Below are positions 26,882-35,288 of a DNA stretch of 38,025 nucleotides, in pieces (positions within the stretch are counted from its first letter, which is position 1; each line of letters begins with the position of its first letter). A program made the translations under genes and the position numbers. Under the pieces are notes generated by a model, which ran no database searches, was not told where the DNA came from, and worked only from the letters and a program-made list of their open reading frames with translations. The stretch comes from Gammaproteobacteria bacterium (GTDB lineage: Bacteria; Pseudomonadota; Gammaproteobacteria; Chromatiales; Chromatiaceae), in NCBI GenBank assembly GCA_024275295.1, contig JAJRZI010000036.1, forward strand, positions 1-38,025, in the 5' to 3' direction.

Positions 26882-28063
26882 TTATGGCTGTAATCGATAG
26901 CGTAGTACGGCCTCTCCAGAGCCTGACATCACCTCTGAAGGTGGCGCTAACGATGCTTGGTCACTCATCCCTTCTGATGCATCAGGAGACAATATCCTCG
27001 AAAGCGAGATGCCCTGCTCCAAGGCTCGCAGGCCGCCCCGAACCTGCAAGGCGTATGTGACGGCCTCTGGCTCAACAAATGCCAAAGAGAGCCGTTTAAC
27101 CACGCCCTGCCCCGCCAGATACCTTTGCAGCCGGGCAAAGCTGTAGAGATCGTTAACCCCCGCAACACGAAGATAGATGGCATCTACACTGCTCTGGGCC
27201 GTTGAGGGGGCATAGTGGGCGGCCAGCAGATCCATACCGGCATGGATACCCGCCTCGACAGCCATCGCCAGGGTTGCACCCTCGCTATCCCACAAGAACT
27301 CTCTCTTATCCAGCAACAGCGTCCAGCCTGCCCGCCACAGTTCCGGCCCAAATCCAACCAGGCGGGCTGTCATAACGGCATCAGGGCCATAACGTTCTGA
27401 GGCTTGCCAGATAGTATCTGCAAAACCGCCCCAGACATCACTGACTTGAAGATGGGTCTGGTCTTCCAGATCCATCAGTGGGAAAAGAATAGGTACGCCA
27501 CGGGTATCCATCACATCAAGAATGCCAGAATAGAGCTGCTCATCCGAGTCAGGGATCACCAGATTGCGCCGCCCATCCCGCTCTGTTGCCAGCCATACCA
27601 GGGTTGCCGGCCGCCTGTTCCCCCAAACCGCTACACCGTGCTGACGCAACATGCGATTGACCGCCTTTTCATCAAAAATGACACGCAGCATGCGCACCTG
27701 CTGGGATAAGGGTGGCGAGGGCGGTAGCTCAGCACGTTATCCAGCCTCAGGTTCTGGCTGTGGCCCGGAGGGAAACTCTGCAGGCGCCTCAAGCGTCACC
27801 ATCCGATAACGATATTGCTGCACATAGCGCGGAGCATTGCGGATCTCATCAGCCAGCTGCGGATGATGAATAACATCCCGATTGCCCGTGACCTTGACCA
27901 ACACCTGGCGGAATGCCTCAACAATGGCTCTGTTGCGTTGATGGGTCTCCTGCCCCTCGGCAGGCACTTCAGCGCTATACAGCCCTGAGACCTGGGCCGA
28001 AAAAGCAGGTGACGCTGTTATTGTCAGCAACAGAAGTGATAACAGGCCAGCATGCCAACGCAT
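26882..28063 (-). pseudogene. DUF2066 protein with in-frame TAA
   Basis: The frame encodes an exported DUF2066 protein: a signal peptide (RWHAGLLSLLLLTITASPAFSA), RNRAIVEAFRQVLVKVTGNRD and YRYRMVTLEAP, then VRMLRVIFDEKAVNRMLRQ, PATLVWLATERDGRR and later segments typical of the family. A single TAA at codon 109 (27737-27739) splits it. The codons after the stop read RAELPPSPPLSQQV and lead directly into the conserved domain in the same frame, so this is a nonsense lesion, not two genes. It sits in a proline-rich linker. An internal restart at 27697 lacks a signal peptide. ATG 28063, with AAGG 8 bp upstream, is the likely start. Function of the family is unknown. Confidence 0.82.
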
Positions 28064-28198
28064 CAAATAAACCTTAATGGATAGGAGATTCATGTTGGCG
28101 CGATTCTAACGCGCCAACCCGCTGCTGTCTAAAATCAGCAATTCCCCACCGCCATCATCATTGATAGAATCAGCTCCCCAATACCCAAATGTCCCGCC

Positions 28199-28202
28199 GG
28201 AG
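28199..28202 (+). promoter_or_regulatory. purM ribosome-binding site fixing a GTG start
   Basis: GGAG at 28199-28202 stands six bases before GTG 28209. This supports starting PurM there instead of at an in-frame TTG at 28161, which has no such site and would add 16 unconserved residues. Confidence 0.7.
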
Positions 28203-28208
28203 CAGACT

Positions 28209-29267
28209 GTGGCCGAAACCAAAGATACCGATTCCCCCCCTACCCTTAGCTATCGTGACGCTGGTGTCGATATCGACACGGGTAACGCCCTGATCGAACG
28301 TATCAAGCCCGTGGTGAAAAACACCTTCCGCCCTGGTGTGTTAACAGGCCTCGGCGGCTTCGGCGCACTGTTTGAATTGCCGCTGGATCGTTATAAGGAG
28401 CCGGTGCTGGTCTCGGGAACAGATGGCGTAGGCACCAAACTCAAACTGGCGCTGGAGCTGAACAAGCATGACACCATCGGCATTGATCTGGTCGCAATGT
28501 GCGTCAACGATATTATTGTAACCGGTGCTGAACCACTCTTTTTTCTCGACTACTACGCCACCGCTCATCTTGAGCTGGATATCGCAACCGATGTGATCAA
28601 GGGGATTGCTGAAGGCTGCAAGCAGTCAGGCGCTGCCCTGACCGGTGGTGAAACCGCCGAGATGCCTGGCATGTACAGTGATGGGGACTATGATCTGGCC
28701 GGTTTCTGCGTGGGTATCGTAGAGAAGAGCAAGATCATTGAACCCAGCCGCGTCCAGCCAGGTGATGCACTGATTGGCCTGGCTTCCAGCGGGCCTCACT
28801 CCAACGGCTACTCACTGATCCGCAAGATTCTGGAGGTAAGCCGTGCCGATCTCAACCAGACGCTGGATGGGCAACCACTGGGGCAGGCCCTGCTCACCCC
28901 CACCCGTATCTATGTGAAATCACTGCTGGCGCTGATCGAGCAGATTGAGGTGCATGCCCTGGCCCACATCACTGGCGGCGGCCTGCCGGAAAATCTGCCC
29001 CGCGTGCTGCCAGAAGGCACCAAGGCCATCATCAACGCCAACTCCTGGCAGCGTCCCGCCCTGTTCGATTGGCTACAGGAGAAGGGCAATGTCGAGGAGT
29101 CCGAGATGCTGCGCACCTTCAACTGCGGCGTGGGCATGGTGGTCTGCGTTGCTGAAGCCGATGCAGACCAGACCATTGAGCTGCTCAATAGTCAGGGCGA
29201 ACAAGCCTGGCGATTGGGACATATTGAGGCCTCCAGCGAAGCTGCTCATGTTGAGATAATCTCCTGA
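28209..29267 (+). CDS. purM: Phosphoribosylformylglycinamidine cyclo-ligase PurM
   Basis: PurM (AIR synthetase) closes the imidazole ring in de novo purine synthesis using ATP. The 352-residue product has [20 protein letters not shown] at the N-terminus, [47 protein letters not shown], and [16 protein letters not shown] near the C-terminus, all family hallmarks. The GTG start is supported by a GGAG site; an upstream TTG frame is open but not conserved. Its stop overlaps the purN ATG (ATGA type), so the genes are translationally coupled. It is divergent from the DUF2066 gene. Confidence 0.97.
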   Translation: MAETKDTDSPPTLSYRDAGVDIDTGNALIERIKPVVKNTFRPGVLTGLGGFGALFELPLDRYKEPVLVSGTDGVGTKLKLALELNKHDTIGIDLVAMCVNDIIVTGAEPLFFLDYYATAHLELDIATDVIKGIAEGCKQSGAALTGGETAEMPGMYSDGDYDLAGFCVGIVEKSKIIEPSRVQPGDALIGLASSGPHSNGYSLIRKILEVSRADLNQTLDGQPLGQALLTPTRIYVKSLLALIEQIEVHALAHITGGGLPENLPRVLPEGTKAIINANSWQRPALFDWLQEKGNVEESEMLRTFNCGVGMVVCVAEADADQTIELLNSQGEQAWRLGHIEASSEAAHVEIIS

Positions 29268-29920
29268 TGAGCAGCAAGCAAGCCTTATCTATCGTCGCAC
29301 TGATCTCCGGCAGTGGCAGCAATCTGCAAGCCATCATTGACGCTACAGCCAATGACCTGCCCGCAAAGATTGCTGCTGTCATCAGCAACCGCGATGATGC
29401 CTACGGTCTGGAGCGCGCCCGCACAGCGGGTATTGAAACCCGGGTACTGGACCATAAACTCCACACCAGCCGTGAGGCCTACGATCAGGCGCTGATTGAA
29501 CTAATCGACAGTTTTCAGCCGGGTCTTATCATACTGGCTGGCTTTATGCGCATCCTCTCCCCACTTTTTGTCCAGCACTATCAGGGGCGTCTGCTTAACA
29601 TTCATCCCTCTCTGTTGCCCAAACATAAAGGACTGCACACCCATCAACGCGCACTGGAAGCAGGTGACACTGTACATGGAGCCAGTGTGCATTTTGTAAC
29701 GGAAGAGTTGGATGGCGGCCCTGTAATACTCCAAGCCCAAGTGCCCGTGGAGGCTGACGATACAGAAGAGGCCTTAGCAGCCCGCGTGCTGAAGCAGGAG
29801 CATATTATCTACCCCCAGGTTGTGCGCTGGTTTGCTGAGGGTCGGGTGGCCATCAATGACAATCAGCTGGAGATGGATGGAAAACCTTTGGATGGCCCCG
29901 TCATCATTCCCCCGTCATAG
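29267..29920 (+). CDS. purN: Phosphoribosylglycinamide formyltransferase PurN
   Basis: PurN transfers a formyl group from 10-formyltetrahydrofolate to glycinamide ribonucleotide. The 217-residue protein has VALISGSGSNLQAIID (phosphate-binding loop), LAGFMRILSP, and NIHPSLLPKHKG with the catalytic Asn and His. It then has HGASVHFVTEELDGGPVI, including the catalytic Asp. It follows purM with a 1-bp overlap of stop and start. The 3' gap to the next gene is 23 bp with no hairpin, and the neighbour is convergent. Confidence 0.97.
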   Translation: MSSKQALSIVALISGSGSNLQAIIDATANDLPAKIAAVISNRDDAYGLERARTAGIETRVLDHKLHTSREAYDQALIELIDSFQPGLIILAGFMRILSPLFVQHYQGRLLNIHPSLLPKHKGLHTHQRALEAGDTVHGASVHFVTEELDGGPVILQAQVPVEADDTEEALAARVLKQEHIIYPQVVRWFAEGRVAINDNQLEMDGKPLDGPVIIPPS

Positions 29921-29943
29921 GCGATAATTTACAGGATTGTCCC

Positions 29944-30321
29944 TTATGAGCGGTTATCCAGCTTTTCATAATACAGGTCATGAAAATGGTCTTTCAGAAC
30001 ACCCTCACTATCCAGCCTGAGGTATATCCTCGCCACGCCAACGCCATGCTCAGGATCACTGCTAGGGAGCTTGATGATGCCGGTTGAGCGATAGCCATTT
30101 GCGCAAGACGTTATCTCCTTTACCACCGCCATTTCACAGTTGCTGTATATCTGCAGATCATGACCATATCTCTTGAAAAATGCGATAGTATCTTCCGCAC
30201 TCCCATCCACTTTAAGCTCTTTTAAAATAGTCTCCAGATACTCTGCATCTTAGTGGGCAACATCTTTTGAGCAGCCTGCAATAACCAGCAATAACAGTAG
30301 TGCCATTAGTAATCTCATCAT
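29944..30321 (-). pseudogene. Small lipoprotein gene with in-frame TAA
   Basis: From ATG 30321 (or the adjacent ATG 30318) the frame encodes MMRLLMALLLLLVIAGCSKD, a clear lipoprotein signal with lipobox IAGC, but codon 24 is TAA (30250-30252). The same frame then stays open for 101 codons (DAEYLETILKELKVDG, later IYLRLDSEGVLKDHFHD). The stop is 7 residues after the lipobox Cys, so no useful product is expected unless a GTG at 30210 restarts translation without export. The mature sequence is not recognised; the C-terminal part looks like a small alpha-beta fold. It resembles the other single-stop genes in this window. Confidence 0.6.
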
Positions 30322-30499
30322 TTTTCATCTCACCTCTGCTGCGCTGGAAACCCTATACTTTCAAAATCTTAACATCTCCCCACAATTCCCGTGAACTAGA
30401 TTCCTTTTTTTCAATGCACCAACCATTCGGATTACTGTTTATTTTGTGTGGAGATTGCTAGTATACACGCCATATATAAAGCAGCTTAACCAGCTTTAG

Positions 30500-30558
30500 T
30501 CTGTTTCATAACAGCCTGGCTTACGAACCCATCGTAACGAGGCTTGAAACAAAACAGA
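30500..30558 (+). promoter_or_regulatory. Structured 5' leader before the octahaem cytochrome gene
   Basis: A nested stem spans this stretch. TTACGA (30521-30526) pairs with TCGTAA (30532-30537) around ACCCA, AGCCT (30513-30517) with AGGCT (30540-30544), and TCTGTTTCA (30500-30508) with TGAAA and CAGA (30545-30549 and 30555-30558) across a small bulge. It ends 14 bp before the ribosome-binding region GGGAGGGG and 30 bp before the ATG. No T-run follows, so it is not a terminator. It could be a regulatory leader or an mRNA-stabilising hairpin; it does not match the GEMM cyclic dinucleotide aptamer as I know it. Confidence 0.5.
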
Positions 30559-30587
30559 TCCCGCATCCACGGGAGGGGTGGCTTAAA

Positions 30588-32144
30588 ATGAACAAATTAC
30601 ACCTGCCTATCATCCGTTTTATCCTCTTGGCAAGCCTATCAATGACAGCGTGGGGAGCCATTCCACCACCACCTGTCAATCAAAATCTGGGCATCCCTGA
30701 CACCATGTTTAACCTGCTGACAAAGGAGGTTTGCTGGAGATGCCACAAACCCGCAGCGCTTGGCGAAGTGGCTCCACCCGCAGGCGTACCGGTCAAAACC
30801 ACCTACCTCCCAGACCGGCACCACCAACATCTGTTCACTGACATTGCAGGTGGCCCGGAGCAACCCCCTTTTATGGATGCCAATCACGATGGCATTGAAG
30901 ACACCACCTATACCTGCCTTAACTGCCACAGGCTGACTCCTGGCCCCAACGGCGGGCTTGAACTGGATCAAAGCTTCAGAAACTGCCTCTTCTGCCACAT
31001 TGTAGAGGGTGGAGAGCGCACTGTTCACCACGACACCCCACTGGCCAAAGAAGCCCTATGCGGCACCTGCCATGGCAGCCTGATCCGCAGCCTTGATGCC
31101 GGCATGCCCCCCGCAACCTATGCGCCCAGCATGATTACCCCATGGCGGAGCGGAAAACCGAATGGTGACACCAGCATGACCAGCTCAGCTGGCACCCATC
31201 CGGGTAACTGCAACTTCTGCCACAATACCCAGGATGGCAACACCACCGGCACCCCGGATGTGCCCAGCGGATTCGGCCCGATCACGGTATTCACCAACAA
31301 GCAGAACCATCACGGAACCGGCGTACCCACCATTACCGGCTCATCCAAAGGATCACCCTGTCAATGGTGTCATAATATTGATCGGCCACTGGCAGAAGGC
31401 ATTCGCGGCTGTCAGCGTTGCCATGATATTGAATCCCTGCACAACATTGAGTACGACGCCGATGGCGATGGCATTGTTCCTGGCGCAGAAACCGCCTACC
31501 AGGGTCACATAGGCAACACGGATAACTGCTGGGGCTGCCACGGCAATAATCGGGAAGTCGGCTCTCTGTCCATATCGGCAGCAGCCACAGCATCTGCCAC
31601 AACCCCGCAGCTGCAAGATATAAACCTATCCACCTGGGAAGTGGGTACCGCATTTGAGATGACCCTTTCTGGTAACGGCTTCATTAACCAAGGCGGATTA
31701 ATGAATGAGATTACCTACAGGCCAACTGTGCAACTGACTGATAGCGCTGGCAATATAACGATTCTGACACCTAATGCGGAATCCGTGGACTCTGTCCAGG
31801 TGGCCATTCCCAACACACTACCCGCTGACAACTATCGGATACAGATCAAAAAGGATACGGCGCTCAGCAACCCCATTGTGGCAACTATTACACCACTCAT
31901 AAACGCGGGCCCTGCGATATGTGTAACAAAGTACAGACTTATCTTTCTTCGAGGCAAAAACTTCGGCATGCATATGAATGGGACTGATAGCGGAACTCGC
32001 ATCACCGGCGACGGGATCGATGCCAATGTTATTTACGTCTGGCGAGACAACATGATTGCAGCACGATTCAGGGACGGATGCCCCAGCACGGTTGAGGTAA
32101 CCAACGTATTTGACTCAGTCACGCTAACACCGAGGCTTTGGTAA
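30588..32144 (+). CDS. Exported octahaem c-type cytochrome with two IPT/TIG-like domains
   Basis: The 518-residue precursor has a signal peptide (to about Ala24) and eight CxxCH haem sites starting at Cys49, 110, 133, 158, 208, 258, 275 and 314, each with its histidine (CWRCH, CLNCH, CLFCH, CGTCH, CNFCH, CQWCH, CQRCH, CWGCH). Two Asp-rich loops, DANHDGIED and DADGDGIV, look like calcium-binding turns. From about residue 345 there are two beta-sandwich segments of IPT/TIG type, one with LSGNGF and LPADNYRIQI, the other with FLRGKNFG and STVEVTNVFDS plus a Cys pair. It is likely a periplasmic or surface electron-transfer protein. A GGGAGGGG ribosome-binding site and a structured leader lie upstream; a strong terminator follows. 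Confidence 0.9.
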   Translation: MNKLHLPIIRFILLASLSMTAWGAIPPPPVNQNLGIPDTMFNLLTKEVCWRCHKPAALGEVAPPAGVPVKTTYLPDRHHQHLFTDIAGGPEQPPFMDANHDGIEDTTYTCLNCHRLTPGPNGGLELDQSFRNCLFCHIVEGGERTVHHDTPLAKEALCGTCHGSLIRSLDAGMPPATYAPSMITPWRSGKPNGDTSMTSSAGTHPGNCNFCHNTQDGNTTGTPDVPSGFGPITVFTNKQNHHGTGVPTITGSSKGSPCQWCHNIDRPLAEGIRGCQRCHDIESLHNIEYDADGDGIVPGAETAYQGHIGNTDNCWGCHGNNREVGSLSISAAATASATTPQLQDINLSTWEVGTAFEMTLSGNGFINQGGLMNEITYRPTVQLTDSAGNITILTPNAESVDSVQVAIPNTLPADNYRIQIKKDTALSNPIVATITPLINAGPAICVTKYRLIFLRGKNFGMHMNGTDSGTRITGDGIDANVIYVWRDNMIAARFRDGCPSTVEVTNVFDSVTLTPRLW

Positions 32145-32213
32145 TCTTCTTCAGTTAATCGACACAATTATCTCATCGGTTACTGTTTTCAGAAACAGAA
32201 GAGATGATAAGCA

Positions 32214-32241
32214 GGGGGCTACTGAGTAGCCCCCTTTTTTT
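32214..32241 (+). terminator. Strong intrinsic terminator after the cytochrome gene
   Basis: GGGGGCTACT (32214-32223) pairs with AGTAGCCCCC (32225-32234), with the central bases forming the loop, followed by seven T (32235-32241). It separates the cytochrome transcript from the downstream glycosyltransferase genes. Confidence 0.95.
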
Positions 32242-32250
32242 ATTGTCTCA

Positions 32251-32281
32251 CCCGCATTATGCGGGCGAGACGCCCGCGCTC
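32251..32281. repeat. REP-like overlapping palindromes
   Basis: Two stems share a strand: CCCGCAT (32251-32257) with ATGCGGG (32259-32265), and GCGGGCG (32261-32267) with CGCCCGC (32271-32277). They are followed by GCTCC. This GCGGGCGAGACGCCCGC core is a familiar dispersed intergenic palindrome in many bacterial genomes, so I call it a REP-like element. It lies between the terminator and the next gene. Confidence 0.6.
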
Positions 32282-32366
32282 CAATAAATTGCCGCATAGC
32301 ATTACTTGGATGCTATTCTTTTTGAACGATGCCTCAATAAACCAAATAAAGTAGGGTTGCACCCTT

Positions 32367-34328
32367 TTGGAAATCACCATCCCTTCCCGGCTGCTTTATA
32401 GTCTGTTGTTTGCCATTTTGGCAATCACTACAGCAGCCTATTACCCAGGTCTGGATGGTAATTTCATGTTTGACGATAACGTCCATATCGTTCAAAACAG
32501 ACTGATTGCCATTACCCGCTTTAGTACCGACCAGCTCTATCAGGCCTGGAATGCCTCTGCCTTCAACTTTCCAGCTAGCCGACCTCTAAGCATGCTGAGC
32601 TTTGGGCTTAACCATCTCTTCACGGTACTGGACGCATACAGCTTTAAACTCACAAACCTAATCATCCATCTACTCTGTGGCCTTATACTATTCCAGATCA
32701 CCCGGCTGGCTGGCACACTTTACAGCCGCACTGCCGATATTCCACTAAGCCCCCATCAGATCAACATCTGGGCAGTGGCCGCAATGGCGCTCTGGTTGGT
32801 TCACCCCATCAACCTTACCGCTGTGCTCTACATTGTTCAGCGCATGGCCAGTCTGTCGACCCTTTTTATATTGCTGGCACTATGGGCATATCTCTCCGGC
32901 CGCATTCGATTGCTGAACGATAGAGGCGGCTGGCCACTCATACTACTGGCCACACCTGCCTTTGGCATTCTGGCCTTTTTATGCAAAGAGAGCGGGGCGC
33001 TACTCCCCGCCTTGCTGTTTGTATTTGAGTTCACACTGTTTCATTTTAAAACAGCAACAGAGAGGACAACACAATATTTAAAACACTATTTTCTGATCGG
33101 ATTGGTACTGCCCTTCACTGCCGCCATCTGTTACCTACTGCTGCAGCCAGAGTGGCTGCTGATAGGCTACACCAAACGCCCCTTTAATCTGACCGAGCGA
33201 CTGCTTACTGAATCACGCGCCGTCTGGTTTTACCTGCAGATGATCTTTGGGCCGGACAACAGCCTGCTGGCGCTCTATCACGATGATTTCCAGATCTCAC
33301 GTAGCCTACTGGATCCACCCTCCACGCTATGGGCAATGCTGGGGGTAGGCGGACTTATATTCATAGCACTCTGGCAACGCCAACACGCTCCAATATTGGC
33401 CTTTGGCATCCTGTTCTTTTTAACCGGGCATGCACTGGAATCCACCATCATCCCGCTAGAGTTGGTGTATGAGCACAGGAACTACCTCCCCAGCATGGGG
33501 TTGATCATCACACTCACCTACTACCTGCTCACACACCCAAAGAGAGACTGGCATTGCTACCTGGGCATGGCGACAGCCACCCTGTTTATCGGCCTCTGCA
33601 CAGGAAAGACCCATATACGTGCAGATGAGTGGTCGAATGAGATCTCGATGATCAGGGCCGAGGTGGCACATCACCCCAACTCCCCCAGAGCCAACTTTCG
33701 GGCCGGCCAGATCCTGATCAGCCTGATTCAGGAGAGTGAAGACAACGGCACACTCTACCCTGCGGCCCGTCAATATCTGGAACAGGCCATCCGGTTGAAC
33801 CCCGGAAATGCCGATGGACTGTTTGGCCTGATCATCCTTCATCTGCACCTGGGTAAAGCGGTTGAACCACAGTGGCTTGATGAGTTGAAATACCGGCTCG
33901 AACATATCCCCTATGACCCACAAAACATCACCACCGGGCAGTTCTCCTATCTGGTCAGATGGCACCTGTCAGACAACCCAAAACTTCCAGCCAAAGAAGT
34001 ATTAGGTATATTTGATGCTGTGTTGCACAATCAGGCACTGGATCGTTATGCACGTGCCGCCATTCACGCATCCCTGCAAACCTACTATCTTAGAGTATTA
34101 AAGGATCCTGAAACGGCACTTGAACATGGATATGCAGCGGTAGCCGCCTGGCCACAACAGTGGAGCTATCAGGCAAGCCTGATACGGCTTTTATTGGAGA
34201 TGGACGAAACAGAGAAGGCGAAGCAGCAACTAACGCAGGCTCAAGCAGCTGATTTTAATCAGGCGAACAGAGAACAGGCCCAAGCGCTGCAACATTTCAT
34301 ACAACGCCAACAACAGACATTAAAATAG
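32367..34328 (+). CDS. TMTC-like membrane glycosyltransferase with TPR tail
   Basis: The 653-residue protein has about ten hydrophobic segments to residue 410 and then a soluble tail with TPR-like helices (RQYLEQAIRLNPGNADGLFGL and EHGYAAVAAWPQQWSYQA). After the first membrane helix comes LDGNFMFDDNVHIVQN with Asp36 and Asp37. This DD motif in the first periplasmic loop is the catalytic signature of GT-C enzymes that use polyprenyl-phosphate sugars, and the TPR tail is typical of the TMTC O-mannosyltransferase group. Donor and acceptor are not known. Translation seems to start at TTG 32367 after GTAGGG; the next Met (residue 34) would delete the first helix. A GT2 gene follows 29 bp later. 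Confidence 0.72.
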   Translation: MEITIPSRLLYSLLFAILAITTAAYYPGLDGNFMFDDNVHIVQNRLIAITRFSTDQLYQAWNASAFNFPASRPLSMLSFGLNHLFTVLDAYSFKLTNLIIHLLCGLILFQITRLAGTLYSRTADIPLSPHQINIWAVAAMALWLVHPINLTAVLYIVQRMASLSTLFILLALWAYLSGRIRLLNDRGGWPLILLATPAFGILAFLCKESGALLPALLFVFEFTLFHFKTATERTTQYLKHYFLIGLVLPFTAAICYLLLQPEWLLIGYTKRPFNLTERLLTESRAVWFYLQMIFGPDNSLLALYHDDFQISRSLLDPPSTLWAMLGVGGLIFIALWQRQHAPILAFGILFFLTGHALESTIIPLELVYEHRNYLPSMGLIITLTYYLLTHPKRDWHCYLGMATATLFIGLCTGKTHIRADEWSNEISMIRAEVAHHPNSPRANFRAGQILISLIQESEDNGTLYPAARQYLEQAIRLNPGNADGLFGLIILHLHLGKAVEPQWLDELKYRLEHIPYDPQNITTGQFSYLVRWHLSDNPKLPAKEVLGIFDAVLHNQALDRYARAAIHASLQTYYLRVLKDPETALEHGYAAVAAWPQQWSYQASLIRLLLEMDETEKAKQQLTQAQAADFNQANREQAQALQHFIQRQQQTLK

Positions 34329-34357
34329 CCTCAGATGAAAAATCAGGGGCAGAGACT

Positions 34358-35239
34358 ATGACAAAAAATACCAATCAAAAAATAAGCATCATTATCCCGG
34401 CTAAAAACGAGGCCCACTCACTGCGCAGCATGCTGCCTGAGCTACGGGATCGCCACCCTGAAGCAGAGATCATCGTGGTTAATGATGGCTCTACCGACGA
34501 TACGGCACAATTGGGGGATGATATTCCCGGAGTCAAAGTACTAAACCTGCCCTATAACCTGGGTAACGGTGGCGCAGTAAAATCTGGAGCACGTGCTGCC
34601 ACAGGTGATGTATTCATCTTTATGGACGCCGACGGCCAACATCAACCAAAGGATGTTGCACTGCTCCTTCAGCGTTTTTACAAAGACGGCCTGGACATGG
34701 TCGTCGGCGCACGGACAAAACGCTCTCAAGCCAACATTGGGCGCTCAATCGCCAATACACTATACAACCGACTTGCAAGCTGGATGACAGGTCATACCAT
34801 CCAGGATCTGACTTCTGGATTTCGAGTCGTCAACGCGGATAAATTCAGATCATTCCTGCATCTACTACCCAATGGCTTCTCATACCCGACAACCATTACC
34901 ATGTCATTTTTCCGCTCAGCCTATAGCGTGGAATACGAATCAATAAACGCTGAACTACGCCAGAGCAAAAAGAGCCACATCCACCCCATAAAAGATGGTA
35001 TGCGCTTTCTTCTGATTATCTTTAAAGTTGGCTCACTCTACTCACCATTAAAGCTGTTTCTGCCGATCAGTATCTTTACCTTTCTCTCCGGCATCGGGCT
35101 TTATGCATACAACTACATCACTCAAGGACGCTTTACCAATATGAGCGTCCTGTTATTGACCACCTCACTGCTGGTCTTTCTGATCGGTATGGTTTCTGAA
35201 CAGATAACCAATCTGATGTTTTCACGGCGGGAGCGGTAG
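34358..35239 (+). CDS. GT2 glycosyltransferase, polyprenyl-phosphate sugar synthase-like
   Basis: The 293-residue protein has a GT-A domain beginning ISIIIPAKNEAHSLRSML, the nucleotide-sugar motif VVNDGSTDDT, DxD motif DADGQHQP (Asp90, Asp92) and the downstream VVGARTKRSQANIGR and LTSGFRVVNADKF, as in dolichol-phosphate mannose synthase (DPM1) relatives. Two C-terminal membrane helices (about 228-251 and 262-282) anchor it to the inner membrane. The likely reaction moves a sugar from a nucleotide donor to polyprenyl phosphate, giving the donor used by GT-C enzymes such as the gene just upstream. The specific sugar cannot be read from sequence. Confidence 0.85.
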   Translation: MTKNTNQKISIIIPAKNEAHSLRSMLPELRDRHPEAEIIVVNDGSTDDTAQLGDDIPGVKVLNLPYNLGNGGAVKSGARAATGDVFIFMDADGQHQPKDVALLLQRFYKDGLDMVVGARTKRSQANIGRSIANTLYNRLASWMTGHTIQDLTSGFRVVNADKFRSFLHLLPNGFSYPTTITMSFFRSAYSVEYESINAELRQSKKSHIHPIKDGMRFLLIIFKVGSLYSPLKLFLPISIFTFLSGIGLYAYNYITQGRFTNMSVLLLTTSLLVFLIGMVSEQITNLMFSRRER

Positions 35240-35248
35240 AGTAGATTA

Positions 35249-35276
35249 TAGGATGCAGTTTTAATACTGCATCCTA
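35249..35276. terminator. Hairpin between convergent GT2 and ugd genes
   Basis: TAGGATGCAGT (35249-35259) and ACTGCATCCTA (35266-35276) form a perfect 11-bp stem with a TTTAAT loop. It lacks a T-run after the stem, so it may be a weak bidirectional terminator, or a dispersed AGGATGCAGT-type repeat. Confidence 0.5.
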
Positions 35277-35288
35277 CACACCTAAGTA

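Noticed and set aside
30480-30587. GEMM-type cyclic dinucleotide riboswitch in the cytochrome leader
   Set aside because: The conserved GEMM loop and tetraloop receptor sequences are absent, although a stable stem is present.
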